From NCBI RefSeq assembly GCF_036231965.1, contig NZ_CP109499.1, positions 2,232,001 to 2,296,000 on the forward strand: a stretch of DNA of 64,000 nt, read 5' to 3'. Below are positions 46,086 to 56,219 of this stretch, in pieces (position 1 is the first letter of the stretch; every line of letters begins with the position of its first letter). This DNA is from Streptomyces sp. NBC_01428 (GTDB taxonomy: Bacteria > Actinomycetota > Actinomycetes > Streptomycetales > Streptomycetaceae). Under the pieces are notes generated by a model. It did not search any database. It was given only the letters and a program-made list of their open reading frames with translations, and was not told the DNA's origin. Both the position numbers and the translations under genes were made by a program.

Positions 46086-49000
46086 TCAGAGGTCGCCCGG
46101 CGCGCCGAGTCCCGTCAGGGCGCCGACGGGGTCGAGGTCGGGGGTGCCCCGGGGCCACCAGTCGTCGTGGCCGGGCTCGGACTCGAAGGCGTACCAGAGA
46201 CCGTTGCGGCCGAGGCGGAGTTGGGCGTGGCCGCCCGGGTGGGTCAGGTGGTTGCGCCACGGACGGAAGGCGGGGAGGTCCGCGGCCAGCAGCAGCGGCC
46301 TCGCCCGGTCGAACCGGCCCGCCGGGGGGTCCCAGGGCTCTTCGAGCACGCCGAGCGCGTCGAACCCGCCCTGCCGCCAGGCGGCCACCGCACGCGCCAG
46401 ATCCGCGGGGGTCCGCCGGGTCGCCGTCGCGAGCGAGGCGTAGAGGGCCCTGGTGCCGGCGGTGAGGCCCGATCCGGGGCGGGCGGCGGCGATACGCACC
46501 GCGTCCTGCCAGAGCGTCAGGTCCGCCACGGGGTCGCGTCCCGCGGTGAGTAGGGCGTGCGCACGGGCTGCCGCGTCCGTCGCCAACTGGTCCAGCGCGA
46601 AGGGGTCCGGGCCGCCCGGAGCACCCGGATAGGCCGGTGGCTGCTCGGGATGCGCGGGCGGTGGCAGCGGTACGGGCAGGGGCGGAAGCGCACCCCGGGC
46701 GAGGACGTCACGGGCACGCACCCCGGGCAGCGGCGCCGGTTCCCGCTCCTGGGACGCGCGGGCGGCGCGGGTGGCGTTGCGCCGCGACAGCGCGTCGAGC
46801 AGTTCGCGCTCGCCCCGGCCGCGCAGCAGGAGCAGCACGAACGGGTCCTCGTCCAGCAACCGGGCCGTCTGATAGCAGAGCGCGGCCGCGTGCTTGCAGG
46901 GATGTCCGAAGTCGGGGCAGCTGCAGTGCGGTTCGAGCTCGCCGGGACCGGGGAGCAGGTCGACCCCGCACTCCGCCAGCGACTTGGGCATCTCCTTGTC
47001 GAGGAGTGCGGCGATGTGTCCGGGCCGTTCGGCGGCCGCGTCGAGGAAGCGGTCCCAGTCGGCGTCGGCGAGGGTCCGCACCCTGATCTGCACGCGGTAC
47101 GGCCGCGGCCGGCTGCCGTGCACGTACGCGAGGACCAGGCCGGGGGTGACCGTGATGGCGTCGACGTGTCCCTGCCCGGCGTACGCCCGGCCTCGCGCCA
47201 ACCGTCCGGCGTCCAGGACCCCTTCCTCCAGCGCCGTGACCCACGCGTTGCCCCACCACGTCTCCGCGAACGCGCCGTCCGCGGCGTCCCGCGCCGGGAA
47301 CCTGGGGAACGTACGGCGCAACTCCCCGTCCCGGCCCGGAGATGCCATGGAACGCGGCAACCTCTCGACGAGAGCGGGGTTCCCCTGGGCGCCACGACCG
47401 GACGCGGGGTATCGGCCGGATCCCGATGCGGGGTGCGGGCCGGGCTGCGCTTCGGAGTGCGGCGGGGCCGCGTCCCGTTCCGCCTCGTCCGCCGCGCGGC
47501 CCTCTTCCGAGGATGGGGGCCGCGGCCCGGACGGCCCCAGGGACGGGTCGGAACGGAGTGGCTCCAGGGAGGGGGTGGAGGTGGTCGACGGAGTGGACTC
47601 TGGAGTCCGGGGCCCGGAGACGTGGTAAGTGGGTTGCTCCGCATCGGAGTTGACGGGTCCACCGGTCGCGGTCCGCGACCCGGGCGCGGTGTGCGGGGCG
47701 TGCGCGCCCGGCTCAGGAGTGCGGTGGTCGGAGGTGCCGGCCGCTGCGAGGGGTGCGTCGGCCGTCGTCTCGTCGCCTTCCCCTTCCGGATGGGCGAGGG
47801 GACGTCCGGTCGCCCCCTCGTCGCCCCGCTCGTCAGCGGGGTGCGACGGAATCCAGGGGTCGGACACGTCGGAGGGGAGCTGGAAGGCACCGGCGAGCAG
47901 TTCCCTCAACTCCTGGGCACGGGACGCTCCCTCGGAGTTCGCCGCGCTCGCGCCGCCCCGACGTCCTCGGGTGCCCCCGGTCGTCCCCTTGTCGGGCCGG
48001 GTCCGCGCACCTCGCTTCGAGCCGGCTCCACGACCCCCCGCACCCGTTGGGGCTCCCCCTTCGTCGCCCCCGGCCGCCCGCGCCCGCTTCGCCTCGTCCC
48101 GCGCGGCACGCAACGCCTCACGGGCGATGTCGCCCGGGCGCGCGCCCTCGGTCGTCCCCGCGCCCGGAGCCCCGGGCGGGACAGACCCCGCCGCCTCGGC
48201 ACCTCCCGCCGCTCCCTCGTCACCGTCCCCGCCCGAACCGTCGGCCGCGACGCCCTCAGGGACCTCATGGCCACCACCGCCGACCACCGCCTCCGCCCCG
48301 CCCCCATCCCCATCGCCATCGCGGCCGCTATCGCTGTCGCTGTCGCCAGGCGCCGAACCCGACACGGCACCACCGCCACGCCAACTCCGCGCAGCAGAAG
48401 GAGAGTCGGTACGGCCGCCCCGGCCGGTCCGGCCCCTCTCCGCCGCCGCACCGGAACCAGCGTCGGACACGACGTCCCCGGCCGGGGACGTCCGCCCATC
48501 GGTGTCGGCCTGCTCGTCGTCACCGCGACCGTCACCGTCATGGGCACCGTCTCGGGCACCCACAGACCCGACAGCGCTCGTCCGGGCCCCTCGGGCCCCG
48601 GCGGTCCTCGCCGCCTCGGTCGCCCGTCGCAGGGCCTCGCGTGCCACGTCACCAGGGCGCGAGGCCGGGGCGGACCCCGGCCGAGAAGCCCTGCCCGCAC
48701 CGTCCCCCGCAGGCGAGTGGGACGTGGAGGAGGTGGAGGACGTGGAGGACGAACCGGCCGACGGCCAGGACGCAGAAGGCCCCGCCGGCCCGGCCGCCGA
48801 GGACCCCTCATCCGGCTCGCCCCGCGCACCATCACCCTCACCCGCAACCGAAGGCGAGAGGGAGAGCGATGCCGAGGACGAACCAGCAGCGGCAGCCTCA
48901 GCCGCAGGCCCAGTCGAACCCTCACTCGGATCAATTCCCGCGCCCGCACCCGTACTCGTGGCCGCCCCCACCGCCCCGCCGGCCGCGCCCGGCTCCCGGC

Positions 49001-49226
49001 CGCCCCGCTCTCCGCTCTCCCGTCCCCTCTCCCCGTTCCGCTCCCGGGCGGCCCGCAGCGCCCGGCGGGCCGCGTCCGCGGGGCGCTCTCCCGGTGCCGG
49101 TCGGGACAGGTCGGTGCCCTCGGCGTCCGTACCCTCCACGTCCGTGCCCTCCGCGTCCGTGCCGTCGGCCGGTTCGCCGGCACCGGTCTCGTCCACGCGG
49201 CGCTCCTCCCCCTCCGTCCCGCTCAC
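46086..49226 (-). CDS. SWIM zinc-finger protein with long low-complexity N-terminus
   Basis: A protein of about 1046 residues. GTG 49226 overlaps the helicase stop (GTGA), which sets the start; the open frame extends further but only as a shadow of the helicase. Residues 1 to about 480 are Gly/Ala/Ser/Glu/Asp-rich and probably disordered. The folded part begins around the GRDGELRRTFPRFPARD segment, and the SWIM motif is HCSCPDFGHPCKHAAALCY (CxC...CxH). SWIM domains bind zinc and DNA or protein partners and are often paired with SNF2 helicases, as here. The pair may remodel or repair DNA. Confidence 0.85.
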   Translation of the reverse strand: MSGTEGEERRVDETGAGEPADGTDAEGTDVEGTDAEGTDLSRPAPGERPADAARRALRAARERNGERGRESGERGGREPGAAGGAVGAATSTGAGAGIDPSEGSTGPAAEAAAAGSSSASLSLSPSVAGEGDGARGEPDEGSSAAGPAGPSASWPSAGSSSTSSTSSTSHSPAGDGAGRASRPGSAPASRPGDVAREALRRATEAARTAGARGARTSAVGSVGARDGAHDGDGRGDDEQADTDGRTSPAGDVVSDAGSGAAAERGRTGRGGRTDSPSAARSWRGGGAVSGSAPGDSDSDSGRDGDGDGGGAEAVVGGGGHEVPEGVAADGSGGDGDEGAAGGAEAAGSVPPGAPGAGTTEGARPGDIAREALRAARDEAKRARAAGGDEGGAPTGAGGRGAGSKRGARTRPDKGTTGGTRGRRGGASAANSEGASRAQELRELLAGAFQLPSDVSDPWIPSHPADERGDEGATGRPLAHPEGEGDETTADAPLAAAGTSDHRTPEPGAHAPHTAPGSRTATGGPVNSDAEQPTYHVSGPRTPESTPSTTSTPSLEPLRSDPSLGPSGPRPPSSEEGRAADEAERDAAPPHSEAQPGPHPASGSGRYPASGRGAQGNPALVERLPRSMASPGRDGELRRTFPRFPARDAADGAFAETWWGNAWVTALEEGVLDAGRLARGRAYAGQGHVDAITVTPGLVLAYVHGSRPRPYRVQIRVRTLADADWDRFLDAAAERPGHIAALLDKEMPKSLAECGVDLLPGPGELEPHCSCPDFGHPCKHAAALCYQTARLLDEDPFVLLLLRGRGERELLDALSRRNATRAARASQEREPAPLPGVRARDVLARGALPPLPVPLPPPAHPEQPPAYPGAPGGPDPFALDQLATDAAARAHALLTAGRDPVADLTLWQDAVRIAAARPGSGLTAGTRALYASLATATRRTPADLARAVAAWRQGGFDALGVLEEPWDPPAGRFDRARPLLLAADLPAFRPWRNHLTHPGGHAQLRLGRNGLWYAFESEPGHDDWWPRGTPDLDPVGALTGLGAPGDL

Positions 49227-52204
49227 GTCGGCCTCCGGAGCGAGACGAGGTCGGACAGCTCGCGGTCGGTCAGCTCCGTCAGGGACGCCTCGCCGGAGCC
49301 GAGGATCGCGTCGGCGAGGGCACGCTTCGCTTCCAGCATCTCGGCGATGCGGTCCTCCACCGTGCCCTCGGTGATGAGGCGGTGGACCTGGACGGGCTGG
49401 GTCTGGCCGATGCGGTACGCGCGGTCGGTGGCCTGCTCCTCGACCGCGGGGTTCCACCAGCGGTCGAAGTGGACGACATGGCCGGCGCGGGTGAGGTTCA
49501 GGCCGGTGCCCGCGGCCTTGAGGGACAGCACCAGGATCGGGGTACCGCCGCTCTGGAAGCGGTCCACCATGCGTTCGCGTTCGGCGACCGGGGTGCCGCC
49601 GTGCAGCAGCTCCACCGGAACGGCCCGCGCGGTCAGGTGGGCGGTGATGAGGCGGGCCATGCCGACGTACTGCGTGAAGATCAGGGCCGAGCCGTCCTCG
49701 GCGAGCAGGGTGTCCAACAGCTCGTCCAGCAGGGCGAGTTTGCCGGACCGGGCGGACGGTCCGTGGGCGGCGGCCTCCGGGTCCTCCTTCAGGAACAGGG
49801 CCGGGTGGTTGCAGATCTGCTTGAGGGAGGTCAGGAGCTTGAGGACGAGTCCCCTGCGGGCGATGCCGTCGGTGGTCTCGATCGCGAGCAGCGACTCGCG
49901 GACCACGGCCTCGTAGAGGGAGGCCTGTTCGCGGGTCAGCGGGACCGGGTGGTCCGTCTCCGTCTTGGGCGGCAGCTCGGGGACGATGCCCGGGTCGGAC
50001 TTCTTGCGGCGGAGCAGGAACGGGCGGATCAGCCGCGCGAGCCGGGCCACCGCCTCCTCGTCCTCGCCGTTCTCCACGGCGCGGGCGTGGCGGGCGCGGA
50101 AGGACTTGAGGGGGCCGAGCAGTCCGGGGGTCGTCCAGTCCAGCAGGGCCCACAGCTCGGAGAGGTTGTTCTCCACGGGGGTGCCGGTGAGGGCCACGCG
50201 CGCGGGGGCCGGGATGGTGCGCAGGGCCTTCGCCGTCGCCGAGTAGGGGTTCTTGACGTGTTGCGCCTCGTCGGCGACGACCATGCCCCACGGCTGCTCG
50301 GCGAGGTGGGCGGCGGCCGAGCGCATCGTCCCGTACGTGGTCAGGACGAAGCCGCCGTCGAGGTCGTCGAGGGTGCGGTCGGAGCCGTGGAAGCGGCGCA
50401 CGGGGACGCCGGGTGCGAAGCGGGTGATCTCCCGCTGCCAGTTGCCCAGGAGGGAGGCGGGGCAGACGACCAGGGTCGGTTCGGGGCGGGCCCGCCGGAG
50501 GTGGAGGGCGATGAGGGTGACCGTCTTGCCGAGTCCCATGTCGTCGGCGAGGCAGCCGCCGAGGCCCAGGGAGGTCATGAGGTCCAGCCAGGCGAGGCCG
50601 CGCAGTTGGTAGTCCCGCAGGCGGGCCTGGAGGCCGGGGGGCGGCTCGACGGGGGCGAGGCCGGCCGTGAGGCGGTCGCGCAGGGTGGCGAGCGCGCCGA
50701 CCGGTACGGCCTCGACGGTCTCGCCGTCGACCTCGGCGGTGCCGGTGAGGGCGACGGAGAGCGCGTCGACGGGGTCGAGGAGGCCCAGTTCGCGCTTGCG
50801 TGCCTTGCGGACGAGTGCCGGGTCCACCAGGACCCACTGGTCGCGCAGCCGGACGACGGGCCGGTGCGCCTCGGCCAGGGCGTCCATCTCGGCGTCGCTG
50901 AGGGGGTCTCCGCCGAGGGCGAGCTGCCAGCGGAACTGGAGCAGTTCCTCGCTTTCGAAGAAGCCGGTGCCGTCCGTCGCCGAGCCCGGCGCGGGGCGCA
51001 CCACGGCGGCGGCGCTGAGGTCCTGGGCGAGGTCGCGCGGCCAGTGCACGGCGACGCCCGCGGTGCCGAGGCGGGCCGCGGCGACGCCGAGGAGGTCCGA
51101 CAGCTCCTCCTCGGAGAGGGCGAGCACGTCCGGCACGTCCTGCTCCGAGAGACGGTCGAGCGGGGGCCAGACGCGGGCGGCACGGCGTACGGCGAGGGCG
51201 GCGTCGACGCGCGCGCGGGGCCCGAAAACGTCGTCGGCCTCCCCCGACCAGAGGGCCGCCGCGTCGATGACGAGGGTGGGGTCGGCGAGGCTGTGCACCT
51301 GGACGACGGCGGCGCCGGCGCGCCGGGCGCCCTCGCCGTCGTCGAAGAGCTGGTAGGCGGACAGGTCCAGGCGCAGGGAGATCCGTACGCCCGCGTCCAT
51401 GCCCGCGGCGACCTCGGCCGCCCAGTCGTGGGCTCCGGGGAGCCGCTGGGGGGCGCGGGCCGCGAAGGGGAGGCCGGAGACGTAGGGCGCGGCGGGGGTG
51501 CGCGGGAGGGTGTCGGCGACGGCGTCCAGGAAGGAGCGCATGAGGGCTTCCGGCTCGGGGAGCCGGAGGGGTCCCTTGCCGGGGAGCGGGACGGCGTGTC
51601 CCTCGTACGGCAGGGCACCGGCGATCGCTCGCAGGTGGGCGACGTCGTCCTGGTCGAGGGGGCCCGCGCGCCAGGAGTCGAAGCCGTCGGGGGTGAGGCC
51701 GGGGAGCAGGCGTCCGCGGGCGACGAGGCGCAGCGCGTGGAGTGCGGCGGCGCCCCAGCAGGCGGTGGCGGGATGGGCGGCGGGGTTGCGGCGGGCCGCG
51801 GCGAGCAGGGGCAGGGCCTCGCTGACGGAGAGGGTGAGGGCGGGCACGGTGGCGCGGCGGATTCCGGAGCCGTGCGGGCGTACGACGGTCAGCTCGGTTC
51901 GTTCGCGCGCGGGCGCGGCGGCGGGGCTCGCGGTCGGCGCGGCGGCCTCGGGCTCCTCCGTGAGCGCTGGGTCGTCCTGGTCGGCGGCGGGTGCCGACGC
52001 GTCGACCGGGTCCCAGAACGCGATCCGTCCTTCCCGGGGCAGCGGGGCGGGCAGGAAGACGGCGGCCAGCCGCACGGAGGGCAGCGGGGCGGCGGGCGGA
52101 CCGGCGGAAGGTGTCCGGTCCGGGCGGGCGGGTGCGGCGGGCACCTGGGCCGGGGAGGGCCAGACGGGCGCCCGCTCGGCCACCGCGTCCATCGCGTCGC
52201 GCAT
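49223..52204 (-). CDS. SNF2-family DEAD/H-box ATPase (helicase)
   Basis: A 993-residue SWI2/SNF2 ATPase. I chose ATG 52204 because GGAGGTGA lies 8 nt upstream; a further start at 52288 is possible. The bacterial SNF2-associated N-terminal domain covers about residues 30-480. Motor motifs: I DMGLGKTV, II VVADEAQHVKN, III LTGTPVENN, then the helicase C domain with FTQYVGMA, LSLKAAGTGLNLT, DRWWNPAVE and RAYRIGQ. Its stop overlaps the SWIM gene start, and the two are likely made as a complex. Confidence 0.93.
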   Translation of the reverse strand: MRDAMDAVAERAPVWPSPAQVPAAPARPDRTPSAGPPAAPLPSVRLAAVFLPAPLPREGRIAFWDPVDASAPAADQDDPALTEEPEAAAPTASPAAAPARERTELTVVRPHGSGIRRATVPALTLSVSEALPLLAAARRNPAAHPATACWGAAALHALRLVARGRLLPGLTPDGFDSWRAGPLDQDDVAHLRAIAGALPYEGHAVPLPGKGPLRLPEPEALMRSFLDAVADTLPRTPAAPYVSGLPFAARAPQRLPGAHDWAAEVAAGMDAGVRISLRLDLSAYQLFDDGEGARRAGAAVVQVHSLADPTLVIDAAALWSGEADDVFGPRARVDAALAVRRAARVWPPLDRLSEQDVPDVLALSEEELSDLLGVAAARLGTAGVAVHWPRDLAQDLSAAAVVRPAPGSATDGTGFFESEELLQFRWQLALGGDPLSDAEMDALAEAHRPVVRLRDQWVLVDPALVRKARKRELGLLDPVDALSVALTGTAEVDGETVEAVPVGALATLRDRLTAGLAPVEPPPGLQARLRDYQLRGLAWLDLMTSLGLGGCLADDMGLGKTVTLIALHLRRARPEPTLVVCPASLLGNWQREITRFAPGVPVRRFHGSDRTLDDLDGGFVLTTYGTMRSAAAHLAEQPWGMVVADEAQHVKNPYSATAKALRTIPAPARVALTGTPVENNLSELWALLDWTTPGLLGPLKSFRARHARAVENGEDEEAVARLARLIRPFLLRRKKSDPGIVPELPPKTETDHPVPLTREQASLYEAVVRESLLAIETTDGIARRGLVLKLLTSLKQICNHPALFLKEDPEAAAHGPSARSGKLALLDELLDTLLAEDGSALIFTQYVGMARLITAHLTARAVPVELLHGGTPVAERERMVDRFQSGGTPILVLSLKAAGTGLNLTRAGHVVHFDRWWNPAVEEQATDRAYRIGQTQPVQVHRLITEGTVEDRIAEMLEAKRALADAILGSGEASLTELTDRELSDLVSLRRPT

Positions 52205-52447
52205 ACGTCCGGTCACCTCCCGCCCCTGTGTCGCGTCAGTTGTCTTCGACTCTACGGGCGGGGTCGGACAATCGGCTCCCACGGCCACGCGGGGCGGGGA
52301 GCGGCCCGGCCGGGGGCTCGGGCCGGGGAGCGGGCGGGGTCGGTGACACGGTGCCGCACGTGTGGCGGTGCGGCCGTCCGTGCGTCCGCCGGGTGGTGCG
52401 GGAACCCGTGCGGATCGGGACTCCGGGCGGCGGGTCCGCGGGGCTCG

Positions 52448-53029
52448 TTACGGAATGGTGCGCGAGACGACGTACACCATGGGGTGTCCGGGCTCGGAGC
52501 GGTTCACGACGATGTCCTGGGTGGGCGCGGGGTCCTTCTGCTTGTGCACCAGACCCGACCAGGGGCCGGGTCCGTCGAACTCCCAGCCGACGACCTTCTG
52601 GTCGCGGTCGCCGATGGTGATGTCGTCCTTCTTGAGGTCGTCGGCCTTGGCGTCGACGCCCTTGAGGAAGCCGGCGAGGCCCGCCTCGGTGGTCCCGAAC
52701 TGGACGTAGAGGCGGCTGGTCTTCCAGTTGTTCGTCTCGTAGTACGCGACGTCGGTGGACCGGCCGGGGATCGGGATCTGGTAGAGGCGGCGCTGCACGC
52801 GGGAGGGCCAGCCCGCGGTGAGGCCGGTCGCCGAGTACTTCTCCTCCTTGTCCTTGCCGCTGTCGCGGCTCTGGTTGGCGGAGATCACCAGATAGCCGGC
52901 CGGTACGCCGATGAGCAGCACGATGATCAGCAGCGTCAGGGCGCGGCGGCGGAACCGGTGCCGGGGGTCCTCAGGGGGCCGCTCGGGCTCGTCCGGGGAG
53001 GTCGCCTGGCGGGGCAGCGAGGCGGTCAC
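52448..53029 (-). CDS. Single-pass membrane protein of unknown function
   Basis: A 193-residue protein starting at GTG 53029, overlapping the kinase stop as GTGA and preceded by AGGAG. It has a short basic cytoplasmic N-terminus (HRFRRRA), one membrane helix (LTLLIIVLLIGVPAGYLVI) and an extracellular domain of about 140 residues with many Lys/Asp and no cysteine pairs. I do not recognise the family. Coupling with the ROK kinase suggests a shared transcript rather than a known shared function. Confidence 0.8.
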   Translation of the reverse strand: MTASLPRQATSPDEPERPPEDPRHRFRRRALTLLIIVLLIGVPAGYLVISANQSRDSGKDKEEKYSATGLTAGWPSRVQRRLYQIPIPGRSTDVAYYETNNWKTSRLYVQFGTTEAGLAGFLKGVDAKADDLKKDDITIGDRDQKVVGWEFDGPGPWSGLVHKQKDPAPTQDIVVNRSEPGHPMVYVVSRTIP

Positions 53030-54213
53030 ATCGACTCCTGGCCGGTCGAGCGGCGCGACTCGGTGTAGCGCTCGTACCGCTCGTAGCGCTCCACGCGGCG
53101 GCGCTTGGCGCGCCGGAAGCGGCGGGCGACGAGGCGCGCGAGGTCGGCGGCGCCGACCATGCCGGCCTCGGGGCCGAGCTGGGCGCGCGCGATCCGGGCC
53201 TCGGGGCGGTAGCCGCGGCCGGTGAGGTGGCGGCGGAAGGCGTCGCGGGCGGGCCCGATGAGGAGGTCGTCGGCGGCGCTGACACCGCCGCCGATGACGA
53301 AGCAGGAGGGGTCGAGAGCGGCGGCCAGGTTGGCGATGCCGACGCCGAGCCACTGGCCGATGTCCTGGAGCAGCTCGATGCACATGGCGTCGCCCTCGCG
53401 GGCCAGCTCGGTGATCATCGGGCCGGTGATGTCGCCGATGCTGCCCTTGACGTGCTCGATGATCCCGTACGCCACCGGGGAGTCGGCGGCGGCGAGCTCG
53501 CGGGCCTCGCGGACCAGTGCGTTGCCGGAGCTGTACTGCTCCCAGCAGCCGCGGTTGCCGCACGGGCAGCGGTGGCCGCCGGGCACGACCTGCATGTGCC
53601 CGAACTCCCCGGCGACGCCGAACTTGCCGCGCTTGACCTGGCCGTCCTCCAGGATCGCGCCGCCGATGCCGGTGCCGAGCGTGATCATGACGAGGTGGTC
53701 CTCGCCCCGGCCGGCGCCGAACCGCCACTCGGCCCAGGCGGCCGCGTTCGCGTCGTTGTCGACGAGGACGGGCACGGCGAGGCGGCCGGCGAGGCGGTCG
53801 CGCAGCGGCTCGTTGCGCCAGGACAGGTGGGGGGCGAACAGGATGCGGTTGCGGTCGGCGTCGACCCAGCCGGCCGCGCCGATGCCGACGGCGTGCACGT
53901 CGTGCCGGTCGGAGAGGTCCAGCACCAGTTCGAGGATGGTGTCCTCGACGACCTTGGGGCTCTTGGACTTGTCCGGTGTCTCGGCGCGGACCTTCTCCAG
54001 GATGTTGCCGTCGGCGTCCACGACGCCCGCCATCACCTTCGTACCGCCGATGTCGATGCCGACGGTGGGGACACGGGGTGCCGTCAGGTGCGAACGGCGC
54101 TCGCGTGTTCCCACGGTCCGCAGGACGGTGGCCCGCGCGGAGCCCATGGAGGTGCTCCCTGCCCGAGCGGAGCCGAGAGCTCGGGGGAGCGCGAGGTCGC
54201 GGTAGGTGCTCAT
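53026..54213 (-). CDS. ROK-family sugar kinase (glucokinase-like)
   Basis: A 395-residue kinase. The ATP site is VGIDIGGTK, the catalytic Asp is in VDNDANAAAWAEW, TLGTGIGG follows, and the ROK zinc site is GHRCPCGNRGCWEQY. There is no helix-turn-helix, so it is an enzyme rather than a ROK repressor. About 50 residues precede the kinase core, longer than usual, and a start at residue 23 (Met) is possible. The C-terminus adds a basic tail with YERYERY repeats. The neighbouring sugar ABC transporter suggests it phosphorylates the imported sugar. Confidence 0.88.
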   Translation of the reverse strand: MSTYRDLALPRALGSARAGSTSMGSARATVLRTVGTRERRSHLTAPRVPTVGIDIGGTKVMAGVVDADGNILEKVRAETPDKSKSPKVVEDTILELVLDLSDRHDVHAVGIGAAGWVDADRNRILFAPHLSWRNEPLRDRLAGRLAVPVLVDNDANAAAWAEWRFGAGRGEDHLVMITLGTGIGGAILEDGQVKRGKFGVAGEFGHMQVVPGGHRCPCGNRGCWEQYSSGNALVREARELAAADSPVAYGIIEHVKGSIGDITGPMITELAREGDAMCIELLQDIGQWLGVGIANLAAALDPSCFVIGGGVSAADDLLIGPARDAFRRHLTGRGYRPEARIARAQLGPEAGMVGAADLARLVARRFRRAKRRRVERYERYERYTESRRSTGQESM

Positions 54214-54267
54214 CGCGCCGATTCTGCCTTACGCCGTACCGGGGCCGCACCGCGGAAGGGCGGGGAC

Positions 54268-54335
54268 GGGGGTGACCCGCGGCCTGTCCGGGGCCGGTCC
54301 CGGCCTGCCGGCGGAGCCGAACGGGTCACTCCCCC
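54268..54335. terminator. Inverted repeat between the ABC operon and the kinase
   Basis: GTGACCCG (54272-54279) pairs with CGGGTCAC (54322-54329), and the flanking G5 and C5 runs extend the stem. The loop holds a further GC-rich hairpin. It lies just after the ABC ATPase stop on the - strand and probably ends the transporter transcript before the kinase. Confidence 0.55.
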
Positions 54336-54342
54336 GCGCCCC

Positions 54343-55167
54343 TCACGCCGTGCGGTTCTCCAGTTCGTGCCGCAGGTCGTCGAGCTCGCTGCCGCCCGCC
54401 ATCTGGCGTGTCAGCTCGTCGAGGGTGATCTCGTCGCGGGTGTGGCTGCCCGACATGGCTCCGCGCTTGAGGAGGACGAAGCGGTCGCCCACGAGATAGG
54501 CGTGATGCGGGTTGTGGGTGATCAAAACAACACCCAGTCCGGCGTCCCGGGCGGCGGCCACGTATTTGAGGACGACACCGGACTGCTTCACGCCGAGGGC
54601 GGCCGTGGGCTCGTCGAGGACGAGGACCTTGGCGCCGAAGTACACGGCGCGGGCGATCGCCACGCACTGGCGTTCGCCGCCGGAGAGGGTGCCGATCGGC
54701 TGGTCGACGTCGCGCAGGTCGATGCCCATGCGCAGGAGCTCCGCGTGGGTGGTGCGGCGCATGAGGTCGACGTCGAGGTGCTTGAAGGGGCCGACGCCCT
54801 TGCGCGGCTCGGAGCCGAGGAAGAAGTTCCGCCAGACCGGCATCAGCGGGACGACGGCGAGGTCCTGGTAGACGGTCGCGATGCCGAGGTCCAGGGCCTC
54901 GCGCGGGGAGGAGAGGCGGGTCTCCTCGCCCTCGATGCGCAGCGTGCCCGTGTCGTGCCGGTGCCGGCCCGCGATGATCTTGATGAGGGTGGACTTGCCC
55001 GCGCCGTTGTCGCCGAGCACACAGGTGATCTCGCCCGCGTGGACCTCCAGCGAGACGCCTTCGAGGGCTCGGATGTTGCCGTAGTACTTGCTGACGTCGT
55101 CGAGTTCGACGAGCGGCGCGCGTTCCCCGGCGGCGGGCTCCTTGGTCATGTTCGTGTCCGTGGTCAT
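54343..55167 (-). CDS. Sugar ABC transporter ATP-binding protein
   Basis: A 274-residue ATPase with a single nucleotide-binding domain. Walker A is GDNGAGKST, signature LSGGERQ, Walker [10 protein letters not shown], and H-loop LITHNPHHA. Ribose/xylose-type importers usually have a double ATPase of about 500 residues; this shorter single-domain form (FrcA-like) must dimerise. ATG 55167 overlaps the permease stop. Confidence 0.93.
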   Translation of the reverse strand: MTTDTNMTKEPAAGERAPLVELDDVSKYYGNIRALEGVSLEVHAGEITCVLGDNGAGKSTLIKIIAGRHRHDTGTLRIEGEETRLSSPREALDLGIATVYQDLAVVPLMPVWRNFFLGSEPRKGVGPFKHLDVDLMRRTTHAELLRMGIDLRDVDQPIGTLSGGERQCVAIARAVYFGAKVLVLDEPTAALGVKQSGVVLKYVAAARDAGLGVVLITHNPHHAYLVGDRFVLLKRGAMSGSHTRDEITLDELTRQMAGGSELDDLRHELENRTA

Positions 55168-56219
55168 TTCGTCGCCTCCGCGCGCTTGCGGACCCAGTGG
55201 TTGAGCAGGGTCGCGAGGAGCAGCATCACGCCGAGGAAGAACTTGAACCAGTCCGGGTTCCACTCGGCGAACACGATGCCCTTGCTGACCATGCCGAAGA
55301 TCAGGGCGCCGACCGCCGCGCCGACCGCGGAGCCGTAGCCGCCGGTGATCAGGCAGCCGCCGATGACGGCCGCGATGATGTAGATCAGTTCGTTGCCGAC
55401 GCCCTCGCCGGACTGGACGACGTCGAACGAGAACAGCAGGTGCTGGCCGGAGATCCAGGCGCCGAACGCGACGCCCATGTAGAGGCCGATCTTGGTCTTG
55501 TCGACGGGGACACCGACCGCGCGGGCGGCCTCCTCGCCGCCGCCGACGGCATAGATCCAGTTGCCGACGCGGGTGCGCAGGAGGATCCAGGTGGCGACCG
55601 CGACCAGGACCAGCCACCACAGGATGGTGATCTTGAAGTCGACGCCGCCGATGGTGAGGGTGGAGGCGAAGACGTCCTTCGCGGAGGAGAAGCCCTCCAT
55701 GTCGGAGATCGACTTGGTGGAGACGGTGCCGCTGATCAGCTTGGTGAAGCCGAGGTTGATGCCGGTGAGCATGAGGAAGGTGCCGAGCGTGATGATGAAG
55801 CTCGGCGGGTCGGTCCGGGTGAGCATGACGCCGTTGAAGACGCCGATGGCGAGGGTGACGATCAGCGAGACGAGCACGCCGACCCAGACGTTGGCCGTCA
55901 TCTGGTAGCTGAACATCGACGAGATCAGCGCCGAGGTGGTGACCATGACGCCCGCCGAGAGGTCGAACTCGCCGCCGATCATGAGGAGCGCGACGGGGAC
56001 GGCCATGATGCCGATGGTCGAGGCGGCGTACAGCACGGTGCTGAGGCTCGACGCCCGGACGAAGCTGTCGGCGAAGATCGCGAAGAAGAGGAAGACGGCG
56101 ATCGCGCCGACCACGGAGCCGAGTTCGGGGCGGCCCATCAGCTTGCGCAGCGGCGAGGTCTTCAGGAGGCGCTCGTCGCTCGCGGGGCCGGGCGCCGGCG
56201 CGGGTGCGGTGGCGGTCAT
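55164..56219 (-). CDS. Sugar ABC transporter permease (RbsC/BPD_transp_2 type)
   Basis: A 351-residue membrane protein with about 9-10 hydrophobic segments. Family landmarks are [14 protein letters not shown] near segment 3 and [17 protein letters not shown] near the C-terminus, as in RbsC/XylH permeases. It overlaps the binding-protein gene upstream and the ATPase gene downstream, each by 4 nt (ATGA). Confidence 0.93.
   Translation of the reverse strand: MTATAPAPAPGPASDERLLKTSPLRKLMGRPELGSVVGAIAVFLFFAIFADSFVRASSLSTVLYAASTIGIMAVPVALLMIGGEFDLSAGVMVTTSALISSMFSYQMTANVWVGVLVSLIVTLAIGVFNGVMLTRTDPPSFIITLGTFLMLTGINLGFTKLISGTVSTKSISDMEGFSSAKDVFASTLTIGGVDFKITILWWLVLVAVATWILLRTRVGNWIYAVGGGEEAARAVGVPVDKTKIGLYMGVAFGAWISGQHLLFSFDVVQSGEGVGNELIYIIAAVIGGCLITGGYGSAVGAAVGALIFGMVSKGIVFAEWNPDWFKFFLGVMLLLATLLNHWVRKRAEATK

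Noticed and set aside
49227..50837. Continuation of the SWIM frame upstream into the helicase gene
   Set aside because: The extra residues are Pro/Arg-rich frame-shadow of the SNF2 coding sequence; the GTG at 49226 with GTGA overlap is the natural start.
53026..54213. ROK-type repressor (Rok7B7/NagC-like) next to a sugar transporter
   Set aside because: The N-terminal extension has no helix-turn-helix, and the kinase ATP and catalytic motifs are intact.
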